From UBA1756 sp045222555 (GTDB lineage Bacteria > Bacteroidota > Bacteroidia > Bacteroidales > WCHB1-69): DNA of 64,000 nt. Under the pieces are notes generated by a model. The model ran no database searches. It saw nothing but the letters and a program-made list of their open reading frames with translations, and was not told the DNA's origin. Positions 18,038-26,638 of this stretch are shown here, one piece after another (the stretch's first letter is position 1; each line of letters starts with the position of its first letter). A program made the position numbers and the translations under genes. The DNA lies in assembly GCA_045222555.1 (NCBI GenBank), contig JBGUYY010000068.1:62001-126000 (forward strand), read 5' to 3'.

Positions 18038-20053
18038 CTACCAGTCCTTTTCCATGCTTTGTTTCGGGACGGGCACCGTCATCTTTTCGCGTTCTTTCTG
18101 TATGTCTTTTTCGTTCTGTTTCAATGCGTTGAGTTGTCTTTCAAGAGCTTTTTGATCTTCGGTTTTCTTGGGTTGTGGCTGTGAGCCTTCTTTGTCCTGC
18201 TGGTCTTTCTTCTTCTGTTGGTCACCTTGGCCTTCGTCTTGCTGTTGGTCTTTCTTCTGTTCCTGATTTCCCGACTGGTTCATCTGCTGTTGTTCCTCTT
18301 TGCGTTGCTGTTGCTGGTCTTGACCGTTGCCACTACCTTGCTGGTTCTGTTGTTGCTGCTGGTCTTGTCCGGAACCGCCTTGCTGTTGGTTCTGTTGCTG
18401 GTCTTGTCCGGATTGCCCTTGTTGTTGTCCCTGACCTTGTCCTTGTCCGTTGTCGCTTTCGGGAAGCAACTTTTTAGTATATGTCAGGTTGTATTTGGCG
18501 TCCATATCGCCGGGATGGAGGCGCAGACAGTTCTTGAAGCATTCGATAGCTTTCTGGTACTCACTATAAGCCAGCTGTTTGAGTGAGTCGTTGGACTCAT
18601 ACTCCGCCAGTTTCATAAGGTATCGTCCGTTGGCGAGGTGGCTGTTGCCGGTGTTATAGTGGGTGTTGGCGGTGAAGGTTTTGCCGTTGTTGAATTGCAG
18701 GAGCGAGTCGGTAAGGCGTGGGATGGAGTCGTAGTTGCCGATGCGGTAGTTGGCGGCGATTTGGTTGAAGAGCGCCTGGTGGGCGAATTTGGGCAGGGAG
18801 TCGGGGAGGGCTTGGTAGATGCGGAGGGCTTGGTGGTAGAGGCTGTCGGCTTGTTCGGGCAGGTTGTAAGGTTGGTGGTCGGGGTTGAGGGAGTCGGCGG
18901 TGGCGAACATTGTGTTGGCGGCGCCGAGCAGGGGGTTGTTCTGTTCGATGGTGCGGGGGCGGCAGGAGGTCAATAGCGCGACGGTGGCGAGCAGGGGTAG
19001 GAGTGCGTGGGCTGTGCGGCGGCGACGGCGGGAAGGTTTTGCTGTGAGGAGGAATCCGTCGATGGCCAGTAGGAGTAGCCCGGCGGCCAGCGGATACTGG
19101 AACTGCGACTCGTAGGTGATGAGCTTTACTTTACCGAAGTCACTCTTTGCCATCTGGTCGATGGTTTCAAAGATGGCATCGAAGCTGGAGTGTACATTTT
19201 CTGCATGGATATATTCACCCCCTCCTTCTTGCGCTATATCTTTGAGTATCTTTTCGTTGAGCTTGGTCACCACAGGACGTCCCTCTCTGTCGCGCTTGAC
19301 ATCCTTGCCGTTTGGGATGGTGGCGCCGTTGGGTGTTCCGATGCCAATGGTAAAGACGAGGAGGCCGTGTTCGTGCAGTTTGCGGGTGGCCACGAGGGCA
19401 TCTTCAGCATGGTCTTCGCCGTCGCTGATGAGGATGATGGCCTTCTGTACGCGGGCAGTGGTGTCGCCCGACGGCTGCATTTCGTCGTCTTCCAAGGATA
19501 CGCCGAGTGCGGCTGCTGAGCGGTAAAGTGCATCTGCAAGGTTGGTTCCTTGCATGTCTATCTTGTTGGTGTTGAGAAGGTTGATGGAGTTTTTGGCGGA
19601 TTCGTAGTCGGTGGTGGCGGGCAGGGCCACTTCAGCGGTGCCGGCGAAGACTACTGCGCCTACGCGATTGCCGTTCATCTGGTTGATACAGTGGTTGATG
19701 GCCATCTTACAGGCCTCCAGACGGGTGGGCTTTACATCTTGTGCGTCCATGCTCTTCGACACGTCAAGGCAGAAGAGCACGTCCACGCCGCTGCGGGTGG
19801 CGGAAACTTCCTTGCCAGGGGTGCGCGGGTTGGCGGCTGCGAGGATGAAAAAGGCCAATGCCATCATGCAGAGGCCGAACTTGATGTGGGGCATTGCCTT
19901 GCGGCGTTGGCGTTCAAGCCGCGAAAGTAACGGCGCGTCAATGTGTTTCAGCAGCCTTCTTCGGTCGATGAAAAACAGCGTCACATACCCTGCCACCATT
20001 GCAATGATGATGAACAGGAGATATAGAACTTTCTGATTTTCAAATTGTAACAT
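18038..20053 (-). CDS. BatB-BatC fusion: VWA membrane protein with TPR and Q-rich tail
   Basis: A 671-residue protein. Two N-terminal helices (residues 8-28 and 57-75) precede a von Willebrand A domain with a complete MIDAS: D97-S99-S101 in DVSKS, T170 in MQGTN, and D211 in SDGED. A helix at 318-337 closes the BatB-like part. Directly after it comes a second signal-like stretch, LLPLLATVALLTSC (lipobox cysteine C364), then TPR-like helices (385-530) and a glutamine-rich tail: the BatC layout. The internal lipobox looks like a relic of the separate BatC start. MoxR, DUF58, batA and batE are not in the window; the upstream neighbour is a divergent AbiEi-like gene. Confidence 0.88.
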   Translation of the reverse strand: MLQFENQKVLYLLFIIIAMVAGYVTLFFIDRRRLLKHIDAPLLSRLERQRRKAMPHIKFGLCMMALAFFILAAANPRTPGKEVSATRSGVDVLFCLDVSKSMDAQDVKPTRLEACKMAINHCINQMNGNRVGAVVFAGTAEVALPATTDYESAKNSINLLNTNKIDMQGTNLADALYRSAAALGVSLEDDEMQPSGDTTARVQKAIILISDGEDHAEDALVATRKLHEHGLLVFTIGIGTPNGATIPNGKDVKRDREGRPVVTKLNEKILKDIAQEGGGEYIHAENVHSSFDAIFETIDQMAKSDFGKVKLITYESQFQYPLAAGLLLLAIDGFLLTAKPSRRRRRTAHALLPLLATVALLTSCRPRTIEQNNPLLGAANTMFATADSLNPDHQPYNLPEQADSLYHQALRIYQALPDSLPKFAHQALFNQIAANYRIGNYDSIPRLTDSLLQFNNGKTFTANTHYNTGNSHLANGRYLMKLAEYESNDSLKQLAYSEYQKAIECFKNCLRLHPGDMDAKYNLTYTKKLLPESDNGQGQGQGQQQGQSGQDQQQNQQQGGSGQDQQQQQNQQGSGNGQDQQQQRKEEQQQMNQSGNQEQKKDQQQDEGQGDQQKKKDQQDKEGSQPQPKKTEDQKALERQLNALKQNEKDIQKEREKMTVPVPKQSMEKDW
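18166..18457 (-). repeat. Glutamine-rich low-complexity tail of the BatB-BatC protein
   Basis: Residues about 533-630 are dominated by Q, G, D, K and S in imperfect short repeats (GQGQG, GQDQQQQ, DQQKKKDQQ). The DNA is a matching CTG/TTG-rich imperfect repeat that could expand or contract by slippage. Such tails are common on BatC. Confidence 0.8.
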
Positions 20054-20080
20054 AAAATTACCCCAATTTTTTCAAGAATG

Positions 20081-20088
20081 CAAAATTA
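20081..20088 (-). promoter_or_regulatory. -7 box before batBC
   Basis: TAATTTTG on the minus strand matches TAnnTTTG, 28 bases upstream of the batBC ATG, in the 112-base divergent region shared with the AbiEi-like gene. Confidence 0.5.
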
Positions 20089-20149
20089 CGTGTTTTTCCT
20101 GAATTATCTCTTCTTTCTTTAAAAATTCTATTATCTGCAAAATTTGCCG

Positions 20150-20157
20150 TATTTTTG
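20150..20157 (+). promoter_or_regulatory. -7 box before the AbiEi-like gene
   Basis: TATTTTTG lies only 8 bases before the ATG at 20166. With normal spacing, transcription would begin within about 4 bases of the start codon, giving an almost leaderless mRNA. Confidence 0.55.
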
Positions 20158-20165
20158 CACCCACT

Positions 20166-20786
20166 ATGACTTTCCAACAATTCCATGAGCAGTTCTCGCA
20201 CTTCGGTTGTGTTTCAGCCGAGCTTTTGCGCGATTCGCATTGTTCTTTCGATAAGAACAGCTTGACGCGATGGTGCCAGAATGGTTATTTGGTGAAAGTG
20301 AGAAATGGACTCTATCTTTTTCCTGAGTTTTTAGAAAATAATGATTTTCAATATTTTATAGCTAACTCCATCTATCCTGATTCCTATGTCAGTCTGCACT
20401 CGGCGCTCATATACCATGGTTATTTGTCCAATCCACTTTCTACGCAATTGAGCAGTGTTTCCCTTCACAAAACCAAGGAGTTCCGTAATGTTTTGGGCAG
20501 TTTTGACTACCGCAAGGTGAAGCCAGAGTTGTGTTTCGGTTATGAAAAAATAGGGGAGGGACCCTTCCCATTTTTGATGTCTACCCCAGAAAAGGCTTTG
20601 CTCGACTTGTTTTACCTTTTCCCTATGTATTACGATACAGAACAGAAACTGCGGAATTTTGCCATTGATGAGCGTATGATTTACGAAAACTGGAATAGTG
20701 AAAGGATGTATGATTATTTGCAAATGTTTGAAAATCAGGCTTTAGATGGTAGAATATCCATGTTTGCAAGGATGTTTGGCCTGTAA
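20166..20786 (+). CDS. AbiEi-like antitoxin/transcriptional regulator without toxin
   Basis: A 206-residue protein with an N-terminal winged-helix stretch (LTRWCQNGYLVKVRNGLYLF) and the later motifs SLHSALIYHGYL and MSTPEKALLDLFYL, which are characteristic of AbiEi-family type IV antitoxins. In complete systems AbiEi represses the operon and counteracts the AbiEii nucleotidyltransferase toxin encoded directly downstream. Here the next gene is corA, 149 bases later, so no AbiEii is present. It could be a solitary regulator, or a remnant of a lost system. Its local base composition is somewhat more AT-rich than its neighbours. Confidence 0.75.
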   Translation: MTFQQFHEQFSHFGCVSAELLRDSHCSFDKNSLTRWCQNGYLVKVRNGLYLFPEFLENNDFQYFIANSIYPDSYVSLHSALIYHGYLSNPLSTQLSSVSLHKTKEFRNVLGSFDYRKVKPELCFGYEKIGEGPFPFLMSTPEKALLDLFYLFPMYYDTEQKLRNFAIDERMIYENWNSERMYDYLQMFENQALDGRISMFARMFGL

Positions 20787-20857
20787 GCTTTTTGCTTTGC
20801 ATTTTTTTTCAAATCTTTTTTCCTGCAAAATGTTGTAACTTTTTACGAAAAAAAGCG

Positions 20858-20865
20858 TATTTTTG
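20858..20865 (+). promoter_or_regulatory. -7 box before corA
   Basis: TATTTTTG matches TAnnTTTG; a GTTG at 20832-20835 is a weak -33 candidate. It leaves a leader of about 65 bases before the corA ATG, in which I see no stable hairpin by eye. Confidence 0.55.
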
Positions 20866-20921
20866 CCGCGTAATTGTTAATGTAAGTACGAATGTAGGAT
20901 TTAGTAATTGTCCGTAAAAGG

Positions 20922-20930
20922 AAAGGAGGT
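20922..20930 (+). promoter_or_regulatory. Strong Shine-Dalgarno sequence of corA
   Basis: AAAGGAGGT lies 5 bases before the ATG at 20936 and is a near-perfect complement of the 16S rRNA 3' end. Bacteroidota genes usually lack such sites; most starts in this window have none. Confidence 0.8.
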
Positions 20931-20935
20931 TTAAA

Positions 20936-21850
20936 ATGGTGGATACCATCAGTTTCGGTATGCTGAAATGGCATCATATCACGAATCCCACAGTGGAAGA
21001 TATGGATTTTTTGAAGAACAACTTCCAATTCCATCCTTTGGACATAGAAGACTGCTACAGTTTCGTACAGCGTCCCAAGATAGACGTTTACGACGATTAT
21101 TATTTCCTCGTGCTTCATTTTCCCATCCTGGATGCTCGTACCAATTTGGTGAGAACCGAGGAGACCAAGATTTTCTGGGGTCATGATTTTATTATCACGG
21201 TGGGCAACTCCCATTATGTGGTGCAGGATTTGTTCAATCTTACCAAGATGGACCCCGAGGAGATGGAGGAGGATGAGCAGATCGGTGGTACCAGCGACGG
21301 TATTTTGTACAAAGTGCTCTACCGTATGATGAAAGAAACCTTCTTGTTGGTGGAGAAATTGGGTACCGAGCTGGAGGCCATTAACCGTGACCTTTTCAGC
21401 AAGAATTCAGAAAAGACCATTGAACGGATGTCCATTTTCCGCAAGAATATCATCCAGCTGAACACCATGTTTAAGCCACAACTGCGTCTGTTCCACCTGT
21501 TTGAGTCGGGCGATGTGAAAGGCTATGTGGAGGATATGGAGGACTACTGGGGTAATATCCTCGACTTTTACCAGAAGATGTGGGATATGGTGGACGACTA
21601 TGGCGAGTTGGTGGCCGGCCTGTCCAGCACGTTTGATTCGTTGCAGACCAACCGTACCAACGAGATCATGCGCGTGCTGACCATTATCTCTACAATTGTG
21701 CTGCCGTTGACCTTCTTCACGGGTCTGTACGGCATGAACGTAGGACTGCCCTTTGCCGACAAGTCGTGGGCATTCTGGGGTGTGCTGATTGTGTGTGTGG
21801 TGACGGTGGTGGTGCTGCTGTTTTTCTTCAAGCGCAAGCGCTGGATGTAA
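20936..21850 (+). CDS. corA: CorA family magnesium/cobalt transporter
   Basis: A 304-residue channel of the CorA/2-TM-GxN family. The N-terminal two thirds form the cytoplasmic alpha/beta funnel and long stalk helix. Two C-terminal helices follow, with the selectivity motif YGMNVGLP in the loop after the first, and a basic C-terminus (KRKRW). It imports Mg2+ (or Co2+/Ni2+) as a homopentamer in the inner membrane. The GMN motif is intact. The gene is monocistronic, has its own promoter and an unusually strong Shine-Dalgarno, and converges with rel 9 bases away. Confidence 0.94.
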   Translation: MVDTISFGMLKWHHITNPTVEDMDFLKNNFQFHPLDIEDCYSFVQRPKIDVYDDYYFLVLHFPILDARTNLVRTEETKIFWGHDFIITVGNSHYVVQDLFNLTKMDPEEMEEDEQIGGTSDGILYKVLYRMMKETFLLVEKLGTELEAINRDLFSKNSEKTIERMSIFRKNIIQLNTMFKPQLRLFHLFESGDVKGYVEDMEDYWGNILDFYQKMWDMVDDYGELVAGLSSTFDSLQTNRTNEIMRVLTIISTIVLPLTFFTGLYGMNVGLPFADKSWAFWGVLIVCVVTVVVLLFFFKRKRWM

Positions 21851-21859
21851 GCTCTTGGT

Positions 21860-24112
21860 TTACAGCAGGTCGAATCCTACGCGCTGAATTTTTTCCAGAT
21901 TGTCGATTTTGTGTAATTGCTCGATGAGTTCGTTGAGCGACTTGGCGTTTTCGATGTAAAGCATCAGTTCACCGGTGAACACGCCGTTTTTGGAGGCGAT
22001 GTTGAGCGAGCGGATGTTGAGGTTGTGCTGTACGGAGATGATGTCAATGATTTCCTTGATCATGCCTTTGCGGTCGAAGCCTTCCATGCGTACGCCCGAC
22101 AAGAAGGTGATTTCCTGATCCTTGCGCCATTTGGCCTTGATGATACGGTTGCCGAATTTCGACATCTGCTCGATGGCTTCCGGGCAGTTGGTGCGGTGTA
22201 CGATGATCTCGTCGCTCGAAATCTGGAAGCCTACCACCTGGTCGCCGGGGATGGGCTTGCAGCAGGGCGCGATGATGTGCTTGATTTTTTCGGAAGAGGA
22301 CTCGTCGAGCATGAAGATTTCCGGATTCTTCTCCAACTCTTCATCCAGAAGTTTGTCGAGTGACTTTTTGGAAAGCTCGTCGCTGATATTGCGCTGGAAA
22401 CTCTCGAGGTTTTTGTTTTTGGCATCGGAGATGATCTGTTGGATTCTCTCTTTCGACATTTTGCCCGATGCGATATATTTGTAAAACTCGTATTCGGAGC
22501 GTATCTTGGTGGCTGCCCGCACTTTGCCCTTGTTGGCATCGTTGCACTCGAAGCCCAACTCTTGGAAATAATTGTTAAGGATGCGTTCGCCCTCTTCCTT
22601 ATATTTCTTTTGTTCGAGGCGGATGGCCTCCTTGATGCACTCTTTGGCGCGGGTGGTTTTCACGAAGTCGAACCACTCCACGGTGGGGTATTGGTTCTTG
22701 GAGGTGATGATTTCGAGCTGGTCGCCGTTTTTCAGCACATAGTTGCGGGGCACGATTTCGGCGTTGACCTTGCCGCCGAGGCACTTGTTGCCGAGGTTGC
22801 TATGGAGGTCGTAGGCGAAGTCAAGCACGGTAGAGCCGGCCGGCAGGGTGCGCATGTCGCCTTTCGGAGTAAAGACGAAGACCTCTTTGAGACCGAGGTT
22901 GAGTTTGATTTCGTTGAGGAAGTCGAGGGCGGTGCTGTCGTCGCTTTTGAGGATTTCACGGATTTTGACGAGCCACTCCTCCACGCGGTTGTCGTACTCC
23001 TGTGGGGTGCGGCCTCCCTCTTTGTATTTGTAGTGTGCGGCAATGCCTCGCTCGGCGATCTCATCCATACGGCGCGACCGTATCTGCACCTCAATCCACT
23101 TGCCGCTCTTACTCATCACGGTGGTGTGAAGGGCTTGGTAGCCGTTGGGTTTGGGGTTGGTGAGGAAGTCGCGGATGCGGTCAGGTTTGTTGTGCGGGTA
23201 TATCTTGCTCACAATTCGGAAAATGTCCCAGCACCGTTTGATCTCGTCTTGCGGCTCTGCCTCGAAGACAAAGCGCACGGCAAAAACATCGTACACGCCC
23301 TCGAAGTCACATTTCTGCCGTTCCATCTTCTGGAAGATGGAGCAGATGGATTTGGTGCGTCCTGACACGGTGGCTTCGATGCCCTCTGCTTTGAGTTGCT
23401 CCTCAATGGGGGTGATGAAGTCTTTGATCAAGCTTTCACGGTTTTTCTCCGTGTCTTTCAGCTTGTTGTAGATCATGCGGTAGTTGTTGGGATCGGTGTA
23501 CTGCATGGCGTAGTCTTCCAGTTCGCTCTTGATCTTGTACAAACCGAGTCGGTGGGCGATGGGTACGTAGAAATAGGTGGTTTCCGATGAGATTTTCCAC
23601 TGTTTTTCGGGTGGCATCGAGCCGAGGGTGCGCATATTGTGCAGACGGTCGGCCAGCTTGATGAGGATGACGCGCACGTCTTCCGACATGGAGAGGCATA
23701 TTTTCTTGAAGGTCTCGGCCTGTATCGACTCGTTCTGGCTGAAGGGCAGGTTTTCGATCTTGGTGAGTCCGTCGATGATGCGGGCCACCTTGTCGCCGAA
23801 CATCTCGTTGATGTCCTCGAGGGTGTAGTCGGTGTCTTCCACCACATCGTGCAGCAGGGCGCACACCACGGAGGTGGTGCCGAGGTTGATGTCCTTCACC
23901 ACGATCTTGGCCACGGCGAGCGGATGATAGATGTAGGGTTCACCGCTTTTGCGACGCATGTCCTTGTGGGCTTTGGCAGCTAATGCCATGGCTTTGTGGA
24001 TGCTGTTGCGTTGCTCAAGGGTGGTCTTGTCCCAGATCAGGCTCAGCAGTTCGCGGTATTTGCTGAGGATGGTTTTGCGTTCGAGTTCGGCATCGGGAAT
24101 GTAGGTCTCCAT
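21860..24112 (-). CDS. rel: RelA/SpoT bifunctional (p)ppGpp synthetase/hydrolase
   Basis: A 750-residue stringent-response enzyme. The N-terminal HD hydrolase domain has the HD pair in LLHDVVEDTDYTLEDI. The synthetase domain has GRTKSICSIFQKM, VRFVFEAEP and NPKPNGYQALHTTV. The TGS domain contains FVFTPKGDMRTLPAGSTVLD. A zinc-finger/RIS region has APCCKPIPGDQVVGF, and an ACT domain closes the protein. Because the HD motif is intact, both synthesis and hydrolysis are expected. It is the last gene of a minus-strand group with nth and the symporter (31-base gap to nth). Confidence 0.95.
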   Translation of the reverse strand: METYIPDAELERKTILSKYRELLSLIWDKTTLEQRNSIHKAMALAAKAHKDMRRKSGEPYIYHPLAVAKIVVKDINLGTTSVVCALLHDVVEDTDYTLEDINEMFGDKVARIIDGLTKIENLPFSQNESIQAETFKKICLSMSEDVRVILIKLADRLHNMRTLGSMPPEKQWKISSETTYFYVPIAHRLGLYKIKSELEDYAMQYTDPNNYRMIYNKLKDTEKNRESLIKDFITPIEEQLKAEGIEATVSGRTKSICSIFQKMERQKCDFEGVYDVFAVRFVFEAEPQDEIKRCWDIFRIVSKIYPHNKPDRIRDFLTNPKPNGYQALHTTVMSKSGKWIEVQIRSRRMDEIAERGIAAHYKYKEGGRTPQEYDNRVEEWLVKIREILKSDDSTALDFLNEIKLNLGLKEVFVFTPKGDMRTLPAGSTVLDFAYDLHSNLGNKCLGGKVNAEIVPRNYVLKNGDQLEIITSKNQYPTVEWFDFVKTTRAKECIKEAIRLEQKKYKEEGERILNNYFQELGFECNDANKGKVRAATKIRSEYEFYKYIASGKMSKERIQQIISDAKNKNLESFQRNISDELSKKSLDKLLDEELEKNPEIFMLDESSSEKIKHIIAPCCKPIPGDQVVGFQISSDEIIVHRTNCPEAIEQMSKFGNRIIKAKWRKDQEITFLSGVRMEGFDRKGMIKEIIDIISVQHNLNIRSLNIASKNGVFTGELMLYIENAKSLNELIEQLHKIDNLEKIQRVGFDLL

Positions 24113-24143
24113 GGTTGTTGAGGGGTTGGGTTATGGGATGATG

Positions 24144-24797
24144 TTATTTTTCTTTTTTCTTAAGGGAAGAGAGGTGTTCGGTGCACACGGTTGTCAGTCC
24201 GCACTCGGCGCATTTCGGGTTGCGGGCGGTGCAGACATAGCGGCCGTGCAGGATGAGCCAGTGGTGGGCGATGGGGATGGTGTCGGGTGGGAAGTGGGCG
24301 GTGAGCTGTTTCTCAACCTCCAGCGGGGTGTTGGCGTTGCGGACGATGCCGAGGCGGTGGGCCACGCGGAACACATGGGTGTCGACGGCCATGGCGGGCT
24401 GGTCATAGATGATGGCGAGGATGACGTTGGCGGTCTTGCGCCCCACACCCGGCAGGCGCGTCAGTTCCTCCATGGTGCCCGGCACCTGCCCGTTGAAGTC
24501 CGACACCAACATCTGGGACAGACCGCTCAGGTGCTTGGCCTTATTGTTAGGGTACGACACCGATTTGATGAGTTCGTAGATGTCGGCCACTTCGGCTTTC
24601 GCCATCGCCGCCGCTGTCGGGTATTTTGCAAACAGCTGTTTCGTGACGATGTTCACCCGCTTGTCGGTGCACTGGGCCGACAGCACCACGGCCACCAGCA
24701 GTTCGAAGCTGTTGCGGAACTCCAGCTCCGATGCCGCATTCGGGTTGTGCTCGGCGAAGTACTGGATCAGGAAGTCGTATTTTTGTTGGAGGGTCAT
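24144..24797 (-). CDS. nth: Endonuclease III
   Basis: A 217-residue base-excision repair DNA glycosylase/AP lyase that removes oxidised pyrimidines. The helix-hairpin-helix LPGVGRKTANVIL holds catalytic lysine K121, and catalytic D139 is in AVDTHVFRV. The 4Fe-4S loop C189-x6-C196-x2-C199-x5-C205 is complete. I chose the ATG at 24797 because the protein then begins MTLQQKYDFL like homologues. It overlaps the TGA of the upstream symporter as ATGA, implying translational coupling. A longer in-frame extension would read through the symporter C-terminus in another frame and is not credible. Confidence 0.96.
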   Translation of the reverse strand: MTLQQKYDFLIQYFAEHNPNAASELEFRNSFELLVAVVLSAQCTDKRVNIVTKQLFAKYPTAAAMAKAEVADIYELIKSVSYPNNKAKHLSGLSQMLVSDFNGQVPGTMEELTRLPGVGRKTANVILAIIYDQPAMAVDTHVFRVAHRLGIVRNANTPLEVEKQLTAHFPPDTIPIAHHWLILHGRYVCTARNPKCAECGLTTVCTEHLSSLKKKEK

Positions 24798-26296
24798 GAT
24801 AAAAGGTCGTTTTGTGAGGATGAGTCGGAAGGGTTGGCCGGACGGCCGGAGATGGCAATGAGTCCGACGAAGGTGAGCAGTCCGTTGACAATCAGCAGTT
24901 CGAAGCCGAATTTGTAGCCCCACAGCAGCTGTTCGGAGTAGCGGTTGAGGAGGAGACAGAGGATAGGAGAGAGAATGGCGATGACAGGCACGAGGGCGGG
25001 AATTTTGATACGGCGGCGGGTATAGATGCTGAACACGAACATGCCGAGAATAGGTCCGTAGGTGTAGCTGGCCACGTTGAAGATGATGGTGATCAATGAG
25101 TTATTGTGGTAGTTGGAGAAGATGATGATGGTGATGAGGAAGAGGATGGCGATGCCGACATGGATGAGGCGGCGGATGCGGGTCTGCTTCTTTACATCGC
25201 TGGTGATGCGGTTGAGATGGATGAGGTCGTAGCACACGGAGGTGGTGAGGGCGGTGAGGGTGCCGTCGGCGCTGGAGTAGCCTGCCGAGATGAGGCCGAT
25301 GGTGAAGATGATGGCGGTGGCCACGCCGAGGTGGTTGAAGGCGATTTCGGGATAGATCCGGTCGGTCTTGCCGTTGGCGATGAAACCGGCGAGGTCGATA
25401 CCTTTGTTCTGTGCGTAGATGAGCAGCAGTCCGCCGAGGAAGAGGAAGAGTGCGTTGGCCACCACGAGGATGCCGGAGAAGGTGAGCATGTTGCGGCGTG
25501 CGTCCTTCAGGTTCTTGCAGGTCAGGTTCTTCTGCATCATATCTTGGTCGAGACCGGTCATCACGATGGTGATGAACATGCCGCTGACGATCTGTTTGAC
25601 GAAGAAGTTGGACTGATGCCAGTCGGTCTCGAAGAGTTGGGTGTGCCCGCCAGCCTTCATCTGTTGCCAAATATCCGAAATGGGCATTCCCATCTGCTTG
25701 ATGATGATGGTGATGGTGAGGATGAGGGCGGCGAGCATGAAGGTGGTTTGCAGGGTGTCGGTCCACACCACAGTCTTGATGCCGCCGCGGAAGGTATAGA
25801 GTAGGATGATGATGACCATGCCGGTGGCGGTGAGCCAGATGGGGATGCCCATCGCATCGAAGACGAAAGTCTGCAGCACGAAAATCACGAGGTACATCCG
25901 CAGGGCAGAGCCGAGCAGGCGCGACAGGATGAAGAAGAGGGAGCCGGTTTTGTGGGCCGAGCCTCCCATGCGCTGCTCGAGAATCTCATATACAGAGGTG
26001 ACATTATTCTTATAGTATAGAGGAAGGAGCACGTAGGCGATGGTGATGTAGCCGAGGATGTATCCGAGCACGATGCCGAAGTAGGTGAAGTGGATGTTGG
26101 CCACGTCGCCGGGCACCGACATAAAGGTAACTCCCGACAGCGATGCACCGATCATGCCGTAGGCCACCACAAACCACGGCGATTTGCGGTTGCCGGTGAA
26201 GTAGCTGGCGTTGTCGGCCTTGCGGGCGGAGAACCACATGACGACAAACAGCAGGATGGTGTAGGCCGCGAAGAAAAAGAGAATCAGATTGCCCAT
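24794..26296 (-). CDS. Sodium:solute symporter (SSS family)
   Basis: A 500-residue inner-membrane transporter with about 13 hydrophobic segments and the early conserved stretch ADNASYFTGNRKSPWFVVAY followed by MIGASLSGVTFMSVPGDV, typical of the SSS family (sialic acid/glucose/proline-type symporters). Substrate cannot be assigned. I chose the ATG at 26296 (MGNLILFFFAAY) because a TACCTTTG promoter box lies just upstream; the longer frame starts before that box. The stop overlaps the nth start by ATGA. Confidence 0.92.
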   Translation of the reverse strand: MGNLILFFFAAYTILLFVVMWFSARKADNASYFTGNRKSPWFVVAYGMIGASLSGVTFMSVPGDVANIHFTYFGIVLGYILGYITIAYVLLPLYYKNNVTSVYEILEQRMGGSAHKTGSLFFILSRLLGSALRMYLVIFVLQTFVFDAMGIPIWLTATGMVIIILLYTFRGGIKTVVWTDTLQTTFMLAALILTITIIIKQMGMPISDIWQQMKAGGHTQLFETDWHQSNFFVKQIVSGMFITIVMTGLDQDMMQKNLTCKNLKDARRNMLTFSGILVVANALFLFLGGLLLIYAQNKGIDLAGFIANGKTDRIYPEIAFNHLGVATAIIFTIGLISAGYSSADGTLTALTTSVCYDLIHLNRITSDVKKQTRIRRLIHVGIAILFLITIIIFSNYHNNSLITIIFNVASYTYGPILGMFVFSIYTRRRIKIPALVPVIAILSPILCLLLNRYSEQLLWGYKFGFELLIVNGLLTFVGLIAISGRPANPSDSSSQNDLLS

Positions 26297-26320
26297 GCCA
26301 AATTGGTTATCAATACGCTG

Positions 26321-26328
26321 CAAAGGTA
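26321..26328 (-). promoter_or_regulatory. -7 box of the symporter-nth-rel unit
   Basis: TACCTTTG on the minus strand, 25 bases before the ATG at 26296. It supports the shorter start of the symporter. Confidence 0.6.
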
Positions 26329-26507
26329 CGTGTTTTTTCTCAATTTTGATGTGATTTGTCCGAAATTTTATGCACAATCTAATGTGACTAATGTGGAATA
26401 GTTGTTGTAAAGGATGGGGATGAAAAGATTAATTATTTTTTAATCAGAGATTTATCTATGAATAAAAATTTTTTTGCAGAAAAGTGTGCCAGCAAATAAA
26501 AAAATTG

Positions 26508-26515
26508 TATTTTTG
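26508..26515 (+). promoter_or_regulatory. -7 box of the tRNA cluster
   Basis: TATTTTTG, 46 bases upstream of tRNA-Thr; the region 26400-26500 is very AT-rich. Confidence 0.6.
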
Positions 26516-26561
26516 CAGCCTCGAAAACGATGGACGTTATTTGAAATCGAACACAGCACAG

Positions 26562-26634
26562 GCCGATATAGCTCAGTTGGTAGAGCAGCTGATTTGTAAT
26601 CAGCCGGTCGCCGGTTCGAGTCCGTCTATCGGCT
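26562..26634 (+). tRNA. tRNA-Thr (anticodon TGT)
   Basis: Cloverleaf with acceptor GCCGATA/TATCGGC, D-arm with GGTAGAGC, anticodon stem GCTGA/TCAGC around loop TTTGTAA (anticodon TGT), and TTCGAGT T-loop. The T-stem has one C-T mismatch at its second pair. CCA is not encoded. Confidence 0.95.
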
Positions 26635-26638
26635 CGCC

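Noticed and set aside
18166..18457. Q-rich tail DNA as a CRISPR or tandem-repeat array
   Set aside because: It is an in-frame coding low-complexity tail without regular spacing or spacers.
22439..23365. 308-residue frame opposite rel
   Set aside because: The rel gene is fully conserved on the other strand and the frame shows no motif.
24797..24923. Longer endonuclease III start
   Set aside because: It would overlap the symporter C-terminus in another frame and adds residues unlike any homologue; the ATGA junction is typical of coupled genes.
26296..26377. Longer symporter start
   Set aside because: The extra residues would lie upstream of the TACCTTTG box and look like non-coding sequence; the shorter start gives a normal first helix.
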